Source of the DNA: Mesorhizobium sp. SARCC-RB16n
GTDB taxonomy: Bacteria; Pseudomonadota; Alphaproteobacteria; Rhizobiales; Rhizobiaceae
Direction of reading: 5' to 3'
Assembly: GCF_008520305.1 (NCBI RefSeq)
Contig: NZ_ML703283.1
Coordinates: 1 to 64,000 of the forward strand
Length of the DNA stretch: 64,000 bases
Shown: one piece after another, positions 37,068-47,973 of the stretch
How positions within the stretch are numbered: position 1 is the first letter of the stretch
Layout of the letters: the number at the start of each line of letters is the position of its first letter
Notes under the pieces: model-generated
What the model was told of the DNA's origin: nothing
What the model saw: only the letters and a program-made list of their open reading frames with translations
The model's database searches: none
Program-made: the position numbers and the translations under genes

Positions 37068-37973
37068 TCAGCAGGCGATCTCGGCCAGCAGCCAGTCGCG
37101 GAAGGCGCGGATCTTGGGCACGTTGCGGCGCGCCTCGGGGTAGACCAGCCAGTAGGCGTGGCCGTCGTCTCCGACCAGGTCGAAAGGCTGCACCAGCCGG
37201 CCGTCGGCGAGTTCGGCCTTGAACAGCGCCCTGGTCAGGATCGCCACGCCGTGGCCCGATATGGCCGCGTTGGCTTCATAGGCTTGCGCGCCCATGCTGC
37301 TGCCGGGCCGCCTGGCGAGGTCGTGGCTGTGCACGCCGGCGGCCTCGAACCATTGCGTCCACCAGATGTCGCTTGGATCGAGGATCGGCAGCTTGAGCAG
37401 ATCGGCCGGTTCGTTGATGCCACCGATGCTAGCCGCGAGCTTCGGGCTCAGCATCGGCGTGAAATCGGCATCGAGCAGTTTGTGGGCTTCCAGCCCCGGC
37501 CATTTGCCGCCGCCGGAGCGGATGGCGAGGTCGACATCCTCGCGGGCGAAATCCGTCAGCCGGCTCGACGTTTCGAGCCGCACGGCAAGCGACGGATGTG
37601 CGATCTGGAACGCGCCAAGATGGTACGCCAGCCAGTTGGAGGCAAAGGTCAGCACCGTGGTGACACACAACAACCCGTCCGCGCCGCCGCGCGCGGCGGC
37701 ATAGGCCTGGCCAAGAATGGCAAAGGCCTCGCTGACCGCCGGCGCCAGGCGCTGACCAGCTTCGGTCAGCTCGATCTGGCGCGGCCGCCGCAGGAACAGC
37801 GGCGCGCCGACGCGCTCCTCCAGCACCTTGATCTGATAGCTGACTGCCGCTTGCGTCATTGCGAGTTCCCCCGCGGCCTTGGTGAAGGAAAGATGCCGCG
37901 CCACCGCCTCGAACACCCGGATCGCCTGCAACGGAGGCAGTTGCGAAACCTGTGGCGCACTGAGGTCAGGCAT
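37068..37973 (-). CDS. LysR-family regulator (GcvA-like)
   Basis: 301 residues. N-terminal helix-turn-helix (LPPLQAIRVFEAVARHLSFTKAA through AVSYQIKVLEE) and a LysR substrate domain. It is similar in layout to the LysR at 13997-14968. Divergent from a small DUF1127-like gene 110 bp away, its most likely target. It lies between smoE and smoC but I see no specific link with polyol use. Confidence 0.9.
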   Translation of the reverse strand: MPDLSAPQVSQLPPLQAIRVFEAVARHLSFTKAAGELAMTQAAVSYQIKVLEERVGAPLFLRRPRQIELTEAGQRLAPAVSEAFAILGQAYAAARGGADGLLCVTTVLTFASNWLAYHLGAFQIAHPSLAVRLETSSRLTDFAREDVDLAIRSGGGKWPGLEAHKLLDADFTPMLSPKLAASIGGINEPADLLKLPILDPSDIWWTQWFEAAGVHSHDLARRPGSSMGAQAYEANAAISGHGVAILTRALFKAELADGRLVQPFDLVGDDGHAYWLVYPEARRNVPKIRAFRDWLLAEIAC

Positions 37974-38083
37974 AAAGCCTCCTTATGGGTCGTTATCGAC
38001 GTTCGATTGGCAAAGGCGGCCGGCAAGGCCGACATTCATGCTCAACCCGTCATTCGGGTTCAGGATAACGAAGGTTGACGATC

Positions 38084-38269
38084 ATGACCATGGCGCAGCA
38101 AAAATGCACTCCCGCTCCCGATCATCGCTGGATTTCGTGGCTTGTGGATGGATTCGGCTGGTTCGCGACCAGAAAAAAGGCGCATCTCGACATCAGGGAC
38201 CTGTCGCCGCATCTGCAGCGCGACCTCGGTTTCCTCGACGGCAACGATCCTTTCGGCCGGCACCAATAG
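38084..38269 (+). CDS. Small DUF1127-like protein
   Basis: 61 residues from ATG 38084, with GAAGG 9 bp upstream; a TTG at 38075 is in frame. A tryptophan-rich N-terminal part (HRWISWLVDGFGWFATRK) is followed by LDIRDLSPHLQRDLGFLDG, resembling the arginine/leucine-patterned core of DUF1127 proteins. Function unknown. Such small proteins are often encoded divergently from a LysR gene, as here. Confidence 0.75.
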   Translation: MTMAQQKCTPAPDHRWISWLVDGFGWFATRKKAHLDIRDLSPHLQRDLGFLDGNDPFGRHQ

Positions 38270-38294
38270 CCTTGCTGGCTTTATCGCCAAGCCG

Positions 38295-39254
38295 TCAAAT
38301 GCTGGCCAGCAGGGCGGCGGCCGTCCGCTCGTCGGTGATGAGCCCGTTGACCAGCCGTCGGTTGACGGCCGCCAGGATACCGGGCAGCTTGCGCTCGCCC
38401 ATGGCAAGCGCGATGACCAGCGACTTCTCGCGCGACGGCAGCGCCGCCGACGACACCCGGTCATTGGTGATGCCTTCGATCATGCGGCCTTCGCGATCGA
38501 ACACCCAGCCGACGATTTCGGCAACGCCACCGGCCTTCTGCAAGGCTTTCAGTTCGCTTTCCGAAATGAAGCCGTCCTCATAGAGCGGCGCCTTCGGGCC
38601 GAGGTCGCCGATACCGATGAAGGTGACATCGGCCTCGGCGGCAAGCACCAGCGTCGGCTGGATCATCGGCTGGTTGAGCAGCATCTCGCGCTCCTGCGGC
38701 GAGGAGGCGATGACCGGCAACGGCATCGGGAAGGATCGCGCCTTGACCCTGTCGGCCATGGTGAAGATGACGTTGTAGAAGGCGGCCGAACCGTCCGGCG
38801 AGATGTTGCCGGTCAAGGACACCACCTTGTGCTGCGGGCATTCCATCGGCGGCAATTGTTCGATCGCCGCCTTCAACGTTCGCCCGGTGCCGATGCCCAT
38901 GACGATCGGCGTCGGCGACCGCAGCCGCCGTTCGATCTCGGCGGCCGCCGCTTCGGCGATGCCGATGGTGGTGGAGGATGAATTGGGGTCGCTCGGGACC
39001 ACCTCGACAAGGTCGAGCGCAAAGCGCGATTTCAGCCGCGCGGCAAGGTCCAGGCAGTTGGCGATCGGATGATCGACGCGGACCTTGATCAGACCTTCCG
39101 ACACCGCCAGCGACACCAGCCGCTGCGCCGTCTGCCTCGATATGCCGAGTGTGGCGGCTATCTGGTCCTGTGTGTTGCCGGCAACATAATAGAGCCAGCC
39201 GGCGCGCGCTGCGTCGTCCAGCCTGTTGCTGCCGCCATCCTGCCGGGTATTCAC
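38295..39254 (-). CDS. smoC: SorC/DeoR-type sugar-responsive regulator of the polyol operon
   Basis: 319 residues from a GTG at 39254 preceded by GGGAGGCAGGAC; the in-frame ATG 87 bp upstream lacks a ribosome site and family match. The N-terminal helix-turn-helix (AGNTQDQIAATLGISRQTAQRLV) joins a SorC-type sugar-phosphate-binding domain (GIGTGRTLKAAIEQLPP, FIGIGDLGPKAPLYEDGFIS). It most likely represses smoE and responds to a polyol or its phosphate. Name by position and family. Confidence 0.82.
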   Translation of the reverse strand: MNTRQDGGSNRLDDAARAGWLYYVAGNTQDQIAATLGISRQTAQRLVSLAVSEGLIKVRVDHPIANCLDLAARLKSRFALDLVEVVPSDPNSSSTTIGIAEAAAAEIERRLRSPTPIVMGIGTGRTLKAAIEQLPPMECPQHKVVSLTGNISPDGSAAFYNVIFTMADRVKARSFPMPLPVIASSPQEREMLLNQPMIQPTLVLAAEADVTFIGIGDLGPKAPLYEDGFISESELKALQKAGGVAEIVGWVFDREGRMIEGITNDRVSSAALPSREKSLVIALAMGERKLPGILAAVNRRLVNGLITDERTAAALLASI

Positions 39255-39332
39255 GTCCTGCCTCCCGAACTCCGCCGATAGGCGGTCTCTATCAGTTTCG
39301 CAGGGAATGGCCGCCTGCGCAATTGTCAATCT

Positions 39333-39348
39333 CAAGAGCAAATGCTTG
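39333..39348. promoter_or_regulatory. Candidate SmoC autoregulatory site
   Basis: CAAGAGCAAATGCTTG contains AGCA-AA-TGCT and, in another register, CAAG-N8-CTTG. It shares the GAGCAA half-site with the dyad over the smoE promoter. It lies in the 208-bp gap between smoC and the divergent HAD gene, so it could serve both. Inference. Confidence 0.4.
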
Positions 39349-39462
39349 CATTGATGCGACGAAGGTTTTCTGTTCCGTTTCCATCAGAAGGCATGTTCTA
39401 TGGCCGCCAAAGGTTTATCTCCCGGCGCAAACCCTTTAAGGGATCGCAGAAAGGAGCGCTGC

Positions 39463-40095
39463 ATGACACTGAAGGCGGTTTTCTGGGACATGGACGGCAC
39501 GCTGGTCGACAGCGAACCGCTGCACGCGGCAGCCCTCATTGCAGCGATGCGCAATGCTGGCCTCACGCCGCCTGACGATCTGCATGAGCGCGTGCTCGGC
39601 GTCGCCGCCTGGCCGGTCTACGAAATGATGCGCGACGAGTTCGGGCTGCAACTGCCCTTCGACGAATGGATCGTTCACAAATATGAGCATTACCTGCCGC
39701 TGGTCGAGGGGCTGAAGCCGCGCCCAGGCGCCATCGAGGTCTTCAATGAATTGCGCGCGCTCGGCGTGCAGCAGGCGGTGGTCTCCAATTCCGACCGGAT
39801 GATCGTCGACGCCAATCTGCGCATGGTCGGCCTGACGTACCCCGGCATGAAGACGATCAGCCGCAACGACGTGCGCGAAGGCAAGCCGCACGCCGAGCCA
39901 TTCCTGCGCGCCGCCTATCTGGCCGACGTCGATCCCGCGCACGCCGTCGCGGTCGACGACAGCTGGCCGGGCGCCATGGCGGGGCTGGCGGCGGGAATGA
40001 AGACCATCTTCTGGCCTGAAAAGCCGATGGAAGGACCGCCCGGCGCCGTCGTCATCAACAGCGCCGCGGAATTGCGGGCCCAGCTCGGACTGTAG
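39463..40095 (+). CDS. HAD-superfamily phosphatase (beta-phosphoglucomutase-like)
   Basis: 210 residues from ATG 39463 (AAAGGAG, 7 bp away). Motif I is VFWDMDGTLVDSE, motif II VVSNSDR, then EGKPHAEPFLRAA and AVDDSWPGAMAGLAAG. Probably acts on a sugar or polyol phosphate. Divergent from smoC and convergent with the aldolase-like gene (3 bp apart), it may be co-regulated with polyol use. It is the second such phosphatase within 10 kb. Confidence 0.9.
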   Translation: MTLKAVFWDMDGTLVDSEPLHAAALIAAMRNAGLTPPDDLHERVLGVAAWPVYEMMRDEFGLQLPFDEWIVHKYEHYLPLVEGLKPRPGAIEVFNELRALGVQQAVVSNSDRMIVDANLRMVGLTYPGMKTISRNDVREGKPHAEPFLRAAYLADVDPAHAVAVDDSWPGAMAGLAAGMKTIFWPEKPMEGPPGAVVINSAAELRAQLGL

Positions 40096-40098
40096 CCC

Positions 40099-40866
40099 TC
40101 AGTTCCGGTAAACCGGCTCCTGTTCGTCGAGGATCGCCTTCAACTCGGCGAGATGACGTTCGGCCTGGCCGGGATAGTCGTCCATCTCGCTCGCCGTCTT
40201 CTCGGCGATCGCGTCGGAGAGCGTGCGCAGCGGCCGGCCGGTCCACAGCGCCTTGATGTAGGTCTCGGCGGCGCGCTCGAAATAGAACATGCGGTTGAAG
40301 GCGTCGGCGACGGTGTTGCCGATGACCAGCACGCCATGATTGCCCATCACCATCACCTTGACCTTGGGGTCGGCGAGAAGCTGCGAGCAGCGCTCGCCCT
40401 CTTCCTCGAAGGCCAGCCCGCCATAATGCGCGTCGACGACATGGCGGTTGAAGAACATCGCCGAATTCTGGTCGATCGGCGGCAGCGTCGAGTCGGCGAG
40501 CGAGGCCAGCACGGTGGCGTGGATCGAATGGACATGCATGACGCAGCGCGCGTGCGGCACATTGCGATGGACGGCGCCGTGCAGGCCCCATGCCGTCGGG
40601 TCGGGCGCGTTTGGGCCCGACAAGGTGTCGGGATCGCTGGCGTCGATTTCGATCAGGTCGCTCGCCTTGATGCGCGAGAAATGCACCTGGTTCGGGTTCA
40701 TCAGGAACCTGGTGCCGTCGTCGTTGACGGCCAGCGAGAAATGATTGGCCACCGCCTCGTGCATGTTGAGCCGCGCCGTCCAGCGGAACGCGCAGGCGAG
40801 ATCGACGCGCTCTTCGTAGAAGGGCAGGTTGGTCAGCGTTTCCTTCTGCAGGCGGGCAATGCTCAT
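40099..40866 (-). CDS. Class II aldolase / adducin-family protein
   Basis: 255 residues. The zinc-site histidines are visible in CVMHVHSIHATVLAS and the later VMGNHGVLVIG. Members are fuculose- or ribulose-phosphate aldolases, epimerases, or degenerate proteins of unknown role. Here an N-terminal extension (LACAFRWTARLNMHEAVANHFSLAV) is typical of the broader adducin-like group, so aldolase activity is not certain. Stands between the polyol and urease regions; the gap to ureG is 80 bp. Confidence 0.85.
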   Translation of the reverse strand: MSIARLQKETLTNLPFYEERVDLACAFRWTARLNMHEAVANHFSLAVNDDGTRFLMNPNQVHFSRIKASDLIEIDASDPDTLSGPNAPDPTAWGLHGAVHRNVPHARCVMHVHSIHATVLASLADSTLPPIDQNSAMFFNRHVVDAHYGGLAFEEEGERCSQLLADPKVKVMVMGNHGVLVIGNTVADAFNRMFYFERAAETYIKALWTGRPLRTLSDAIAEKTASEMDDYPGQAERHLAELKAILDEQEPVYRN

Positions 40867-40946
40867 CCTAAAAATCCTCCGGTTTCGGCAAGAATGCCGT
40901 GCTCCGCTGGTGCCCGCAACCGCTTTCGCTTGGTGCAGAAGGCCAA

Positions 40947-41584
<638 letters not shown>

Positions 41585-41588
<4 letters not shown>

Positions 41589-42025
41589 GTCGGAAACTCC
41601 ATGATGGCAAGGCCCGCGAAGCCGAGCCCGATCAACAGGCACAGCGGCGAATAGAGACTGGTATCGAGCCGCGCGAAAGGCTGTTGCGGCGCCAGCCGGC
41701 GCCACCAGGTTGTGAAACCGGCAATGCCGCGTCCCAGGAACACCAGACCGATCAGCATCGACGTGGCGGCAAGCCCCTCCTTTGGAAAGGGCGAGGCAAA
41801 GAAACCGATGAGTGCCAGCGGCCACAGCGTTGCCAGGCCAAGGCAAGTGGCAACGGCGAAACTGGCGAATGGCGTCGGCATTTCGTCGACGCCGCGAAAA
41901 CCGACGACGGCGTGGGCGCAGGACGCGGCATCCCTGCCTGGCCAAATGCCGCCGATGCCCCAATAGACGTGCAATGCCGTGATCAGCAGCAGGACGAATG
42001 AGAGGACGAAGGCGAGGAGGATCAT
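41585..42025 (-). CDS. DUF3995-type membrane protein in the urease cluster
   Basis: 146 residues with four predicted helices (first at residues 1-22). The [14 protein letters not shown] motif is characteristic of DUF3995. Joined to ureF and ureG by 4-bp overlaps on both sides, so it is translated with the accessory proteins. A role in urease maturation, perhaps nickel or urea entry, is suggested only by that position. Confidence 0.82.
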
Positions 42026-42693
42026 GAGCGGAACAGTCGCGAATACTGGGTTTCGTGCTTCATCGCCGTGATGTCGGAGACGAAGGCGCAGCCGCCGAGA
42101 TCGTCCGATGTCGAGCGGGACGCACGGGCGGCGGTCGAGAGCGCCAGTGGCTCGAACCCTGCGAGCAGCGTCGTGGCCTCGTTCTGGCCGATGACGCCGA
42201 GCCGGATCGCTGCCTGGACGAGGTTGGAGAAGAAGGCCTGCAGGAAGGCGGACAGCGCGTCATGCAGCGCAATGCCGTTGCCGCCGGCAACGGCGCCGAC
42301 AGCGACGCAGTAGGCGCATTCGGCGGGCAAGCGCTCCAGCGCGGGATTGGGCCAGGCGCCGGCCGCCTTGAGGAAGGCCGCACCTTGCAGCATGGTCTCG
42401 CTGTGGCGCTCGCGCGAGCCGGCCAGTGCCTCGGCCAGTGCCGCCACCTCGCCGAGATCGCCGCCTTCACACGCGCGCCGCCAGCTTTCGGCGAACAGCA
42501 CGGCATCGTTCCAGCCCGAGCCCATCTCGACCAGCGTCTCCAGCCAACCGGCAAGGCCGGCGGCATCGGTCACCAACCCATCATGCACCGCGCGCTCCAG
42601 ACCATGGCTGTAGGCAAAGCCGCCGACCGGGAAAGCCGGAGACAGCCACGCCATCAGCCGTAGCAGGGCGATGCCGGACGGCTGGTCAGTCAT
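42022..42693 (-). CDS. ureF: Urease accessory protein UreF
   Basis: 223 residues from ATG 42693. The [20 protein letters not shown] opening is the UreF signature; the rest is the all-helical fold. UreF bridges UreD and UreG in the activation complex. The start overlaps the end of ureE by 8 bp and the stop overlaps the DUF3995 gene by 4 bp. Confidence 0.96.
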   Translation of the reverse strand: MTDQPSGIALLRLMAWLSPAFPVGGFAYSHGLERAVHDGLVTDAAGLAGWLETLVEMGSGWNDAVLFAESWRRACEGGDLGEVAALAEALAGSRERHSETMLQGAAFLKAAGAWPNPALERLPAECAYCVAVGAVAGGNGIALHDALSAFLQAFFSNLVQAAIRLGVIGQNEATTLLAGFEPLALSTAARASRSTSDDLGGCAFVSDITAMKHETQYSRLFRS

Positions 42694-43258
42694 GATGATG
42701 ATCGTGAGGCGAATGCGCGTGGCTGTGCGAATGGGCTTCGTGGCCATGACTGTGCGCCTCCGCGTGGCTGTGCGCATGGCCGTGATCATGCCCGCCCGAG
42801 TACGCGCCGCGCACCGGCTTAAACGGTTCGGAAACGTCGCGCACGGTGGCGCCGAGCCCTTCCAGCATCGCCTTGATGACATGGTCGCGCAGGATGAGGA
42901 TGCGGTGCGCCTCGATGCCGGCGGCGAGATGGCGGTTGCCGATATGCCAGGCGAGTTCGGTCAGATGGACCGCGTCGCGAGCGCGGATGTCATAGATCTC
43001 TTCGGGCGCCGCGACGATCTCGATATGGCCGCCGTCCTCCAGCACCAGCCGGTCGCCGTCGTTGAGGGCAACGGGCTCGGGCAGGTCGACCAGCACCTTG
43101 CTGCCGTCGGCAAGTTCGATGGCGCGGCGGCGCAGATGCCGCTCGTCATGGGCGAGGACCGCGCGGCCGGAGGGCGCTGTGGTCGCGACCGTGCCGGCGG
43201 GCAGCACCGAGACGGCGCGCGGGAATTTGGTGAAGTCGGTGTTGAGGTTGAGCTTCAT
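42686..43258 (-). CDS. ureE: Urease nickel metallochaperone UreE with long histidine-rich tail
   Basis: 190 residues. The N-terminal half is the peptide-binding domain, the middle the metal-binding domain ([13 protein letters not shown]). The last 36 residues hold 16 histidines, mostly as His-Ser/Ala/Gly/Glu-His repeats, and should bind several nickel ions. It stores and delivers nickel to UreG/UreC. The 5' side is close to a mosaic repeat (43273-43373). Confidence 0.96.
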   Translation of the reverse strand: MKLNLNTDFTKFPRAVSVLPAGTVATTAPSGRAVLAHDERHLRRRAIELADGSKVLVDLPEPVALNDGDRLVLEDGGHIEIVAAPEEIYDIRARDAVHLTELAWHIGNRHLAAGIEAHRILILRDHVIKAMLEGLGATVRDVSEPFKPVRGAYSGGHDHGHAHSHAEAHSHGHEAHSHSHAHSPHDHHHD

Positions 43259-43272
43259 TTCATGGAGCCTCC

Positions 43273-43373
43273 TTAGAGCGCCGCGTCCTCTTGGACGCGC
43301 AAAGGACGCTCTAATACTTTGAATCTATGCATCGTGCTTTCCGAAAATCGATTCCGATTTTCGGGCCGATGCA
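43273..43373. repeat. Mosaic palindromic repeat (RIME-like) overlapping the end of the GST gene
   Basis: Two palindromic modules. The first has TTAGAGCG (43273-43280) and CGCTCTAA (43307-43314) enclosing CGCGTCC/GGACGCG (43282-43288 and 43293-43299). The second has TGCATCG (43328-43334) and CGATGCA (43367-43373) enclosing CCGAAAATCG and CGATTTTCGG (43341-43350 and 43355-43364). I recognise this as a common rhizobial intergenic mosaic element; the exact class is from memory. The second module is translated as the last codons of the GST gene. Confidence 0.85.
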
Positions 43374-43960
43374 TTAGCCTGCGCCCGCGCACGGGCAGGA
43401 CGCGCCAGCACACGGTCGAAATAGGCATTGACGCGCTCGGAGTCGATCGGGAACCGGCCGGCACGCGCCCAGCCGCCCATGTCGCCGAGCAGCACGTCGA
43501 CGGCGGAAAAGCGGTCGCCCAGCGCAAACGTCTTGTCGCCGAGCCGGCGATCCAGCGCCTTGACCTCCGAGGCGAAGTCATAGGCCGCGGCAGGGCCGAC
43601 GTCGACCCGAACTTCCCTGGGTAAGAGGAAGCGATGGCGCAATTTGTTCCAGAGCGGCGCCTCGAACTCGCTCTGGGCAAAATGCATCCAGGAATTCACC
43701 TCGGCACGGCCGGCGAGACCGGGATTGGCGCCCATCCCTTTGTCGGCGTGCTTCTCCGCCAGATAGACGCAGATCGCCGCCGAATCCGTCACCGTCAGTT
43801 CACCGTCGATGAGAATCGGCACTTTGCCCGACGGGTTGAGCGCATAGGCTTCCGGCGAGCGTAGCTTGACCTCGACGAATTCATAGGGCTGGCCGAGTTC
43901 CTCCAGCATCCAGAGGACGCGGCTGACCCGGGACCCACGCGATCCGACGGCCTTGTACAT
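43325..43960 (-). CDS. Glutathione S-transferase-like protein inside the urease cluster
   Basis: 211 residues from ATG 43960. The thioredoxin-fold half has the SRGSRVSRVLWMLEELGQPYE motif and the cis-proline GKVPILIDG followed by the glutathione-binding VTDSAAICVYLAE. A helical C-terminal domain follows. The last 16 or so residues (NASARKSESIFGKHDA) and the stop codon come from a repeat element, so the original C-terminus may have been shorter. No known function in urease activity. Confidence 0.9.
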   Translation of the reverse strand: MYKAVGSRGSRVSRVLWMLEELGQPYEFVEVKLRSPEAYALNPSGKVPILIDGELTVTDSAAICVYLAEKHADKGMGANPGLAGRAEVNSWMHFAQSEFEAPLWNKLRHRFLLPREVRVDVGPAAAYDFASEVKALDRRLGDKTFALGDRFSAVDVLLGDMGGWARAGRFPIDSERVNAYFDRVLARPARARAQANASARKSESIFGKHDA

Positions 43961-44004
43961 CGTTGAACCTGCCTTTCTCCGGAACTCTAGATCATCGGCT
44001 GGTG

Positions 44005-44598
44005 TCATACGATCGTGTCGAAGAGCCGCAGGATGAAGGATATCTGATAGATAAGCGCCGCCGTGACAAAGGTGACGTGAAAGCGGCGGTCGCGCACCAG
44101 GATCGCGGCGATGCAGAGCGCGACGAACATCGGCGTGCGGAACAGATATTCGTTGCCGAAGCGGGCGAAATGCTCCGGCCCTTTCAGCAACGTGTCGACC
44201 ACGTCGAGCAGATAGGTCGCCGCCAGCAGGCCGAAGAACCAGGCGCGGCGCGAATAGAAGAAATCCTCGTAGCTGGTGTAGTCCAGCATCGAATCCGGAA
44301 ACAGCAGCGCGCAGAGCAGGAACAGCGTGATGGCGTAGAAAATGATGAAAAGATATTTGCCGAAGGTCCACGTTTCGATGGCGTAGAGGCCGAACTCCCA
44401 CCACCAGAAATGCACCAGCATCAACAGCACCGAGGCGACCCAGGCCAGATGCACGGGATAGAGCCGGTACTGGCCAGGATGCTGGACGATGCGCGCCACC
44501 CCCGATAGCAAGCGGGCGACACCAAGCCCGATCACCATGCCCATGACGATGCGGATATGCGGGAAGATGTCGTGGGCGGAGGCTATTTCGGTCGCCAT
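44005..44598 (-). CDS. Uncharacterised membrane protein between ureC and ureE
   Basis: 197 residues with five likely helices; conserved-looking features are HIRIVMGMVIGLGVARLLSG near the start and HLAWVASVLLMLVHFWWWEF. I do not recognise a named family. It lies on the same strand as the urease genes, 92 bp after ureC and 44 bp before the GST gene, so it is likely co-transcribed with them. Confidence 0.72.
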   Translation of the reverse strand: MATEIASAHDIFPHIRIVMGMVIGLGVARLLSGVARIVQHPGQYRLYPVHLAWVASVLLMLVHFWWWEFGLYAIETWTFGKYLFIIFYAITLFLLCALLFPDSMLDYTSYEDFFYSRRAWFFGLLAATYLLDVVDTLLKGPEHFARFGNEYLFRTPMFVALCIAAILVRDRRFHVTFVTAALIYQISFILRLFDTIV

Positions 44599-44690
44599 AC
44601 TCGTCTACAATGTGCCGTTCGGAGCCGCATATTGCTGCGGCGAGTCTCCCGCTGCAACGGGTTTTACCCGGCGCGATCGCCGATCTGGTT

Positions 44691-46403
<1,713 letters not shown>

Positions 46404-46570
46404 CAGCGATTGCTCCCGAAATGCGATGTGATCGAAGCCCGGCTGCACATTGCCGCCATCCAATGGTCACGCAATGACCCGCTGGCCGACACCTTCTGAT
46501 CCCATTTGGCGGTTGAGGTTGGGACGTCACCCCAAAACGACCGTTTGCCAAATCGATGGAAGGAAAATCC

Positions 46571-46960
46571 ATGCGCAAAACGACAGTTCTTGCAGCCGCC
46601 GCCAGCCTGATGCTGGCGGGCGCCGCCAGTGCCCAGCAGCAGCCCGCGCAACAGCCCGCCCCGTCCACGCCCGCCCCCACGGCGAAAACGCCCGCTCCCG
46701 GTGGCCAACAGGCCGCGCCGGCGATCCAAAGCGTCAACATTGTCGACATCACCGAGTTGCCGAAGGACACGCAGACGCAGGTCAACCAGGTGATCGCCCA
46801 ACGTGGCGATGCCGGCCTGCAGAAACTGCGCAGTTCGATCGACGCCACCCCCAAGGTGAAGTCCGCTCTCCAGGCCAAGGGGATGACCTCGGCTCAGGTG
46901 GTCGCGGCCAGCATGGAGCCGAACGGCGCGCTGACCCTGATCACCAAGAAAGCCAGCTGA
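46571..46960 (+). CDS. Exported Ala/Pro/Gln-rich protein inserted in the urease cluster
   Basis: 129 residues from ATG 46571 (AAGGA 7 bp upstream). Signal peptide with cleavage at ASAQQ, then a low-complexity Gln/Pro/Ala stretch to about residue 55, then a compact domain (VDITELPKDTQTQVNQVIAQRG...) with no family I can name. Runs opposite to all urease genes. Codon pattern and GC look like the neighbours. Confidence 0.78.
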   Translation: MRKTTVLAAAASLMLAGAASAQQQPAQQPAPSTPAPTAKTPAPGGQQAAPAIQSVNIVDITELPKDTQTQVNQVIAQRGDAGLQKLRSSIDATPKVKSALQAKGMTSAQVVAASMEPNGALTLITKKAS

Positions 46961-47074
46961 CGAACCGGCGCGGCGGGCCGGTATCCGGTCCGCCCACCGA
47001 ATAGGAGAGGGAACCGTGACAGGGCTGGGGGCGTTTCGTTTCACAGGTTTTGAAGCAAACTGCGAAAGCGAACG

Positions 47075-47587
47075 ATGACCCTCGCCTCTCTGCCCGATTC
47101 CCGATGGCTGTCCGATGTCCGTTGGCTGCATGCCGTTGCCGCGGCCGCGTTTCTGGCAGTGAGCCTCCCCCAGACGGCGCTGAACGCGCAGGGCCTGCAA
47201 AGCCCGGAGACCGTCGACCGCATCGTCGGCTCGCAAGTCAACCAGGAAGAGGCCAAGACGACCGCTGAGATCGGCAAGGTCAATTCGGCGATCGACCGCA
47301 CGCGAGAAAACATCAGCACGGTGCGCAAGACGTCCAAGCTCGACAAGGTCGATATCGTGTTCCTGACCGACGCTGCGCGCAGCGAAGGCGGCCCGCCGCC
47401 GGCCATCGAGAACAAGGTTCGGCAGCATCAGGACGATGTCACCGAGCTGCGCAAGGAGATCGAGGCCAACGCCCTGCTCTACAATGCCATCGAGTCGCGG
47501 CGCGTGCTTGCCGAGGACGTGCTCGCCGTCGAGTTCGACGATCCCGGAAAGATCGTCATCTATGCGGCCGCCAAGCCGTCGGGCTGA
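47075..47587 (+). CDS. Exported coiled-coil-like protein inserted in the urease cluster
   Basis: 170 residues. After a basic start, a hydrophobic segment (LHAVAAAAFLAVSLPQTALNAQG) acts as signal peptide or anchor. Then come charged helical stretches with Glu/Lys/Gln spacing (VNQEEAKTTAEIGKVNSAI, RQHQDDVTELRKEIEANALL) that could form a coiled coil. Family unknown. Follows the previous exported-protein gene by 114 bp, same strand, and converges on ureB. Confidence 0.7.
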   Translation: MTLASLPDSRWLSDVRWLHAVAAAAFLAVSLPQTALNAQGLQSPETVDRIVGSQVNQEEAKTTAEIGKVNSAIDRTRENISTVRKTSKLDKVDIVFLTDAARSEGGPPPAIENKVRQHQDDVTELRKEIEANALLYNAIESRRVLAEDVLAVEFDDPGKIVIYAAAKPSG

Positions 47588-47661
47588 GCCGAAGGCATCG
47601 TTTGCCTTCAGGCTTACCCTGAAGCCATTAGCCGTCTTTGCATGCCAGGCATGAGACGCCC

Positions 47662-47967
47662 TCACAGCTTGCCCATCACCTTCTGCTGGAATCCATAGAC
47701 TTCGCGCTTGCCGCCAAGCGGCACCAGCGTAACGTCGCGTTCCTGCCCCGGTTCGAAGCGCGTGGCGGTACCGGCGGCGATGTCGAGGCGCATGCCGCGC
47801 GCGCGGTCGCGGTCGAATGTCAGCGCCTCGTTGGTTTCGAAGAAATGGTAGTGGCTGCCGACCTGGACCGGCCGGTCGCCACTGTTGGCCACCTTCAGAG
47901 TGACCGTCGGCAGACCCTTGTTGAGTTCGATGTCGCCTTGGGCGGGGATGATTTCACCGGGGATCAT
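47662..47967 (-). CDS. ureB: Urease beta subunit
   Basis: 101 residues. [18 protein letters not shown] opening and the [11 protein letters not shown] motif are invariant UreB features. It packs with UreA and UreC in the (ABC)3 enzyme. Lies 6 bp after the hupE/ureJ-like gene. The gap to ureC is about 1.26 kb and is filled by the two opposite-strand genes. Confidence 0.97.
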   Translation of the reverse strand: MIPGEIIPAQGDIELNKGLPTVTLKVANSGDRPVQVGSHYHFFETNEALTFDRDRARGMRLDIAAGTATRFEPGQERDVTLVPLGGKREVYGFQQKVMGKL

Positions 47968-47973
47968 GCGACC

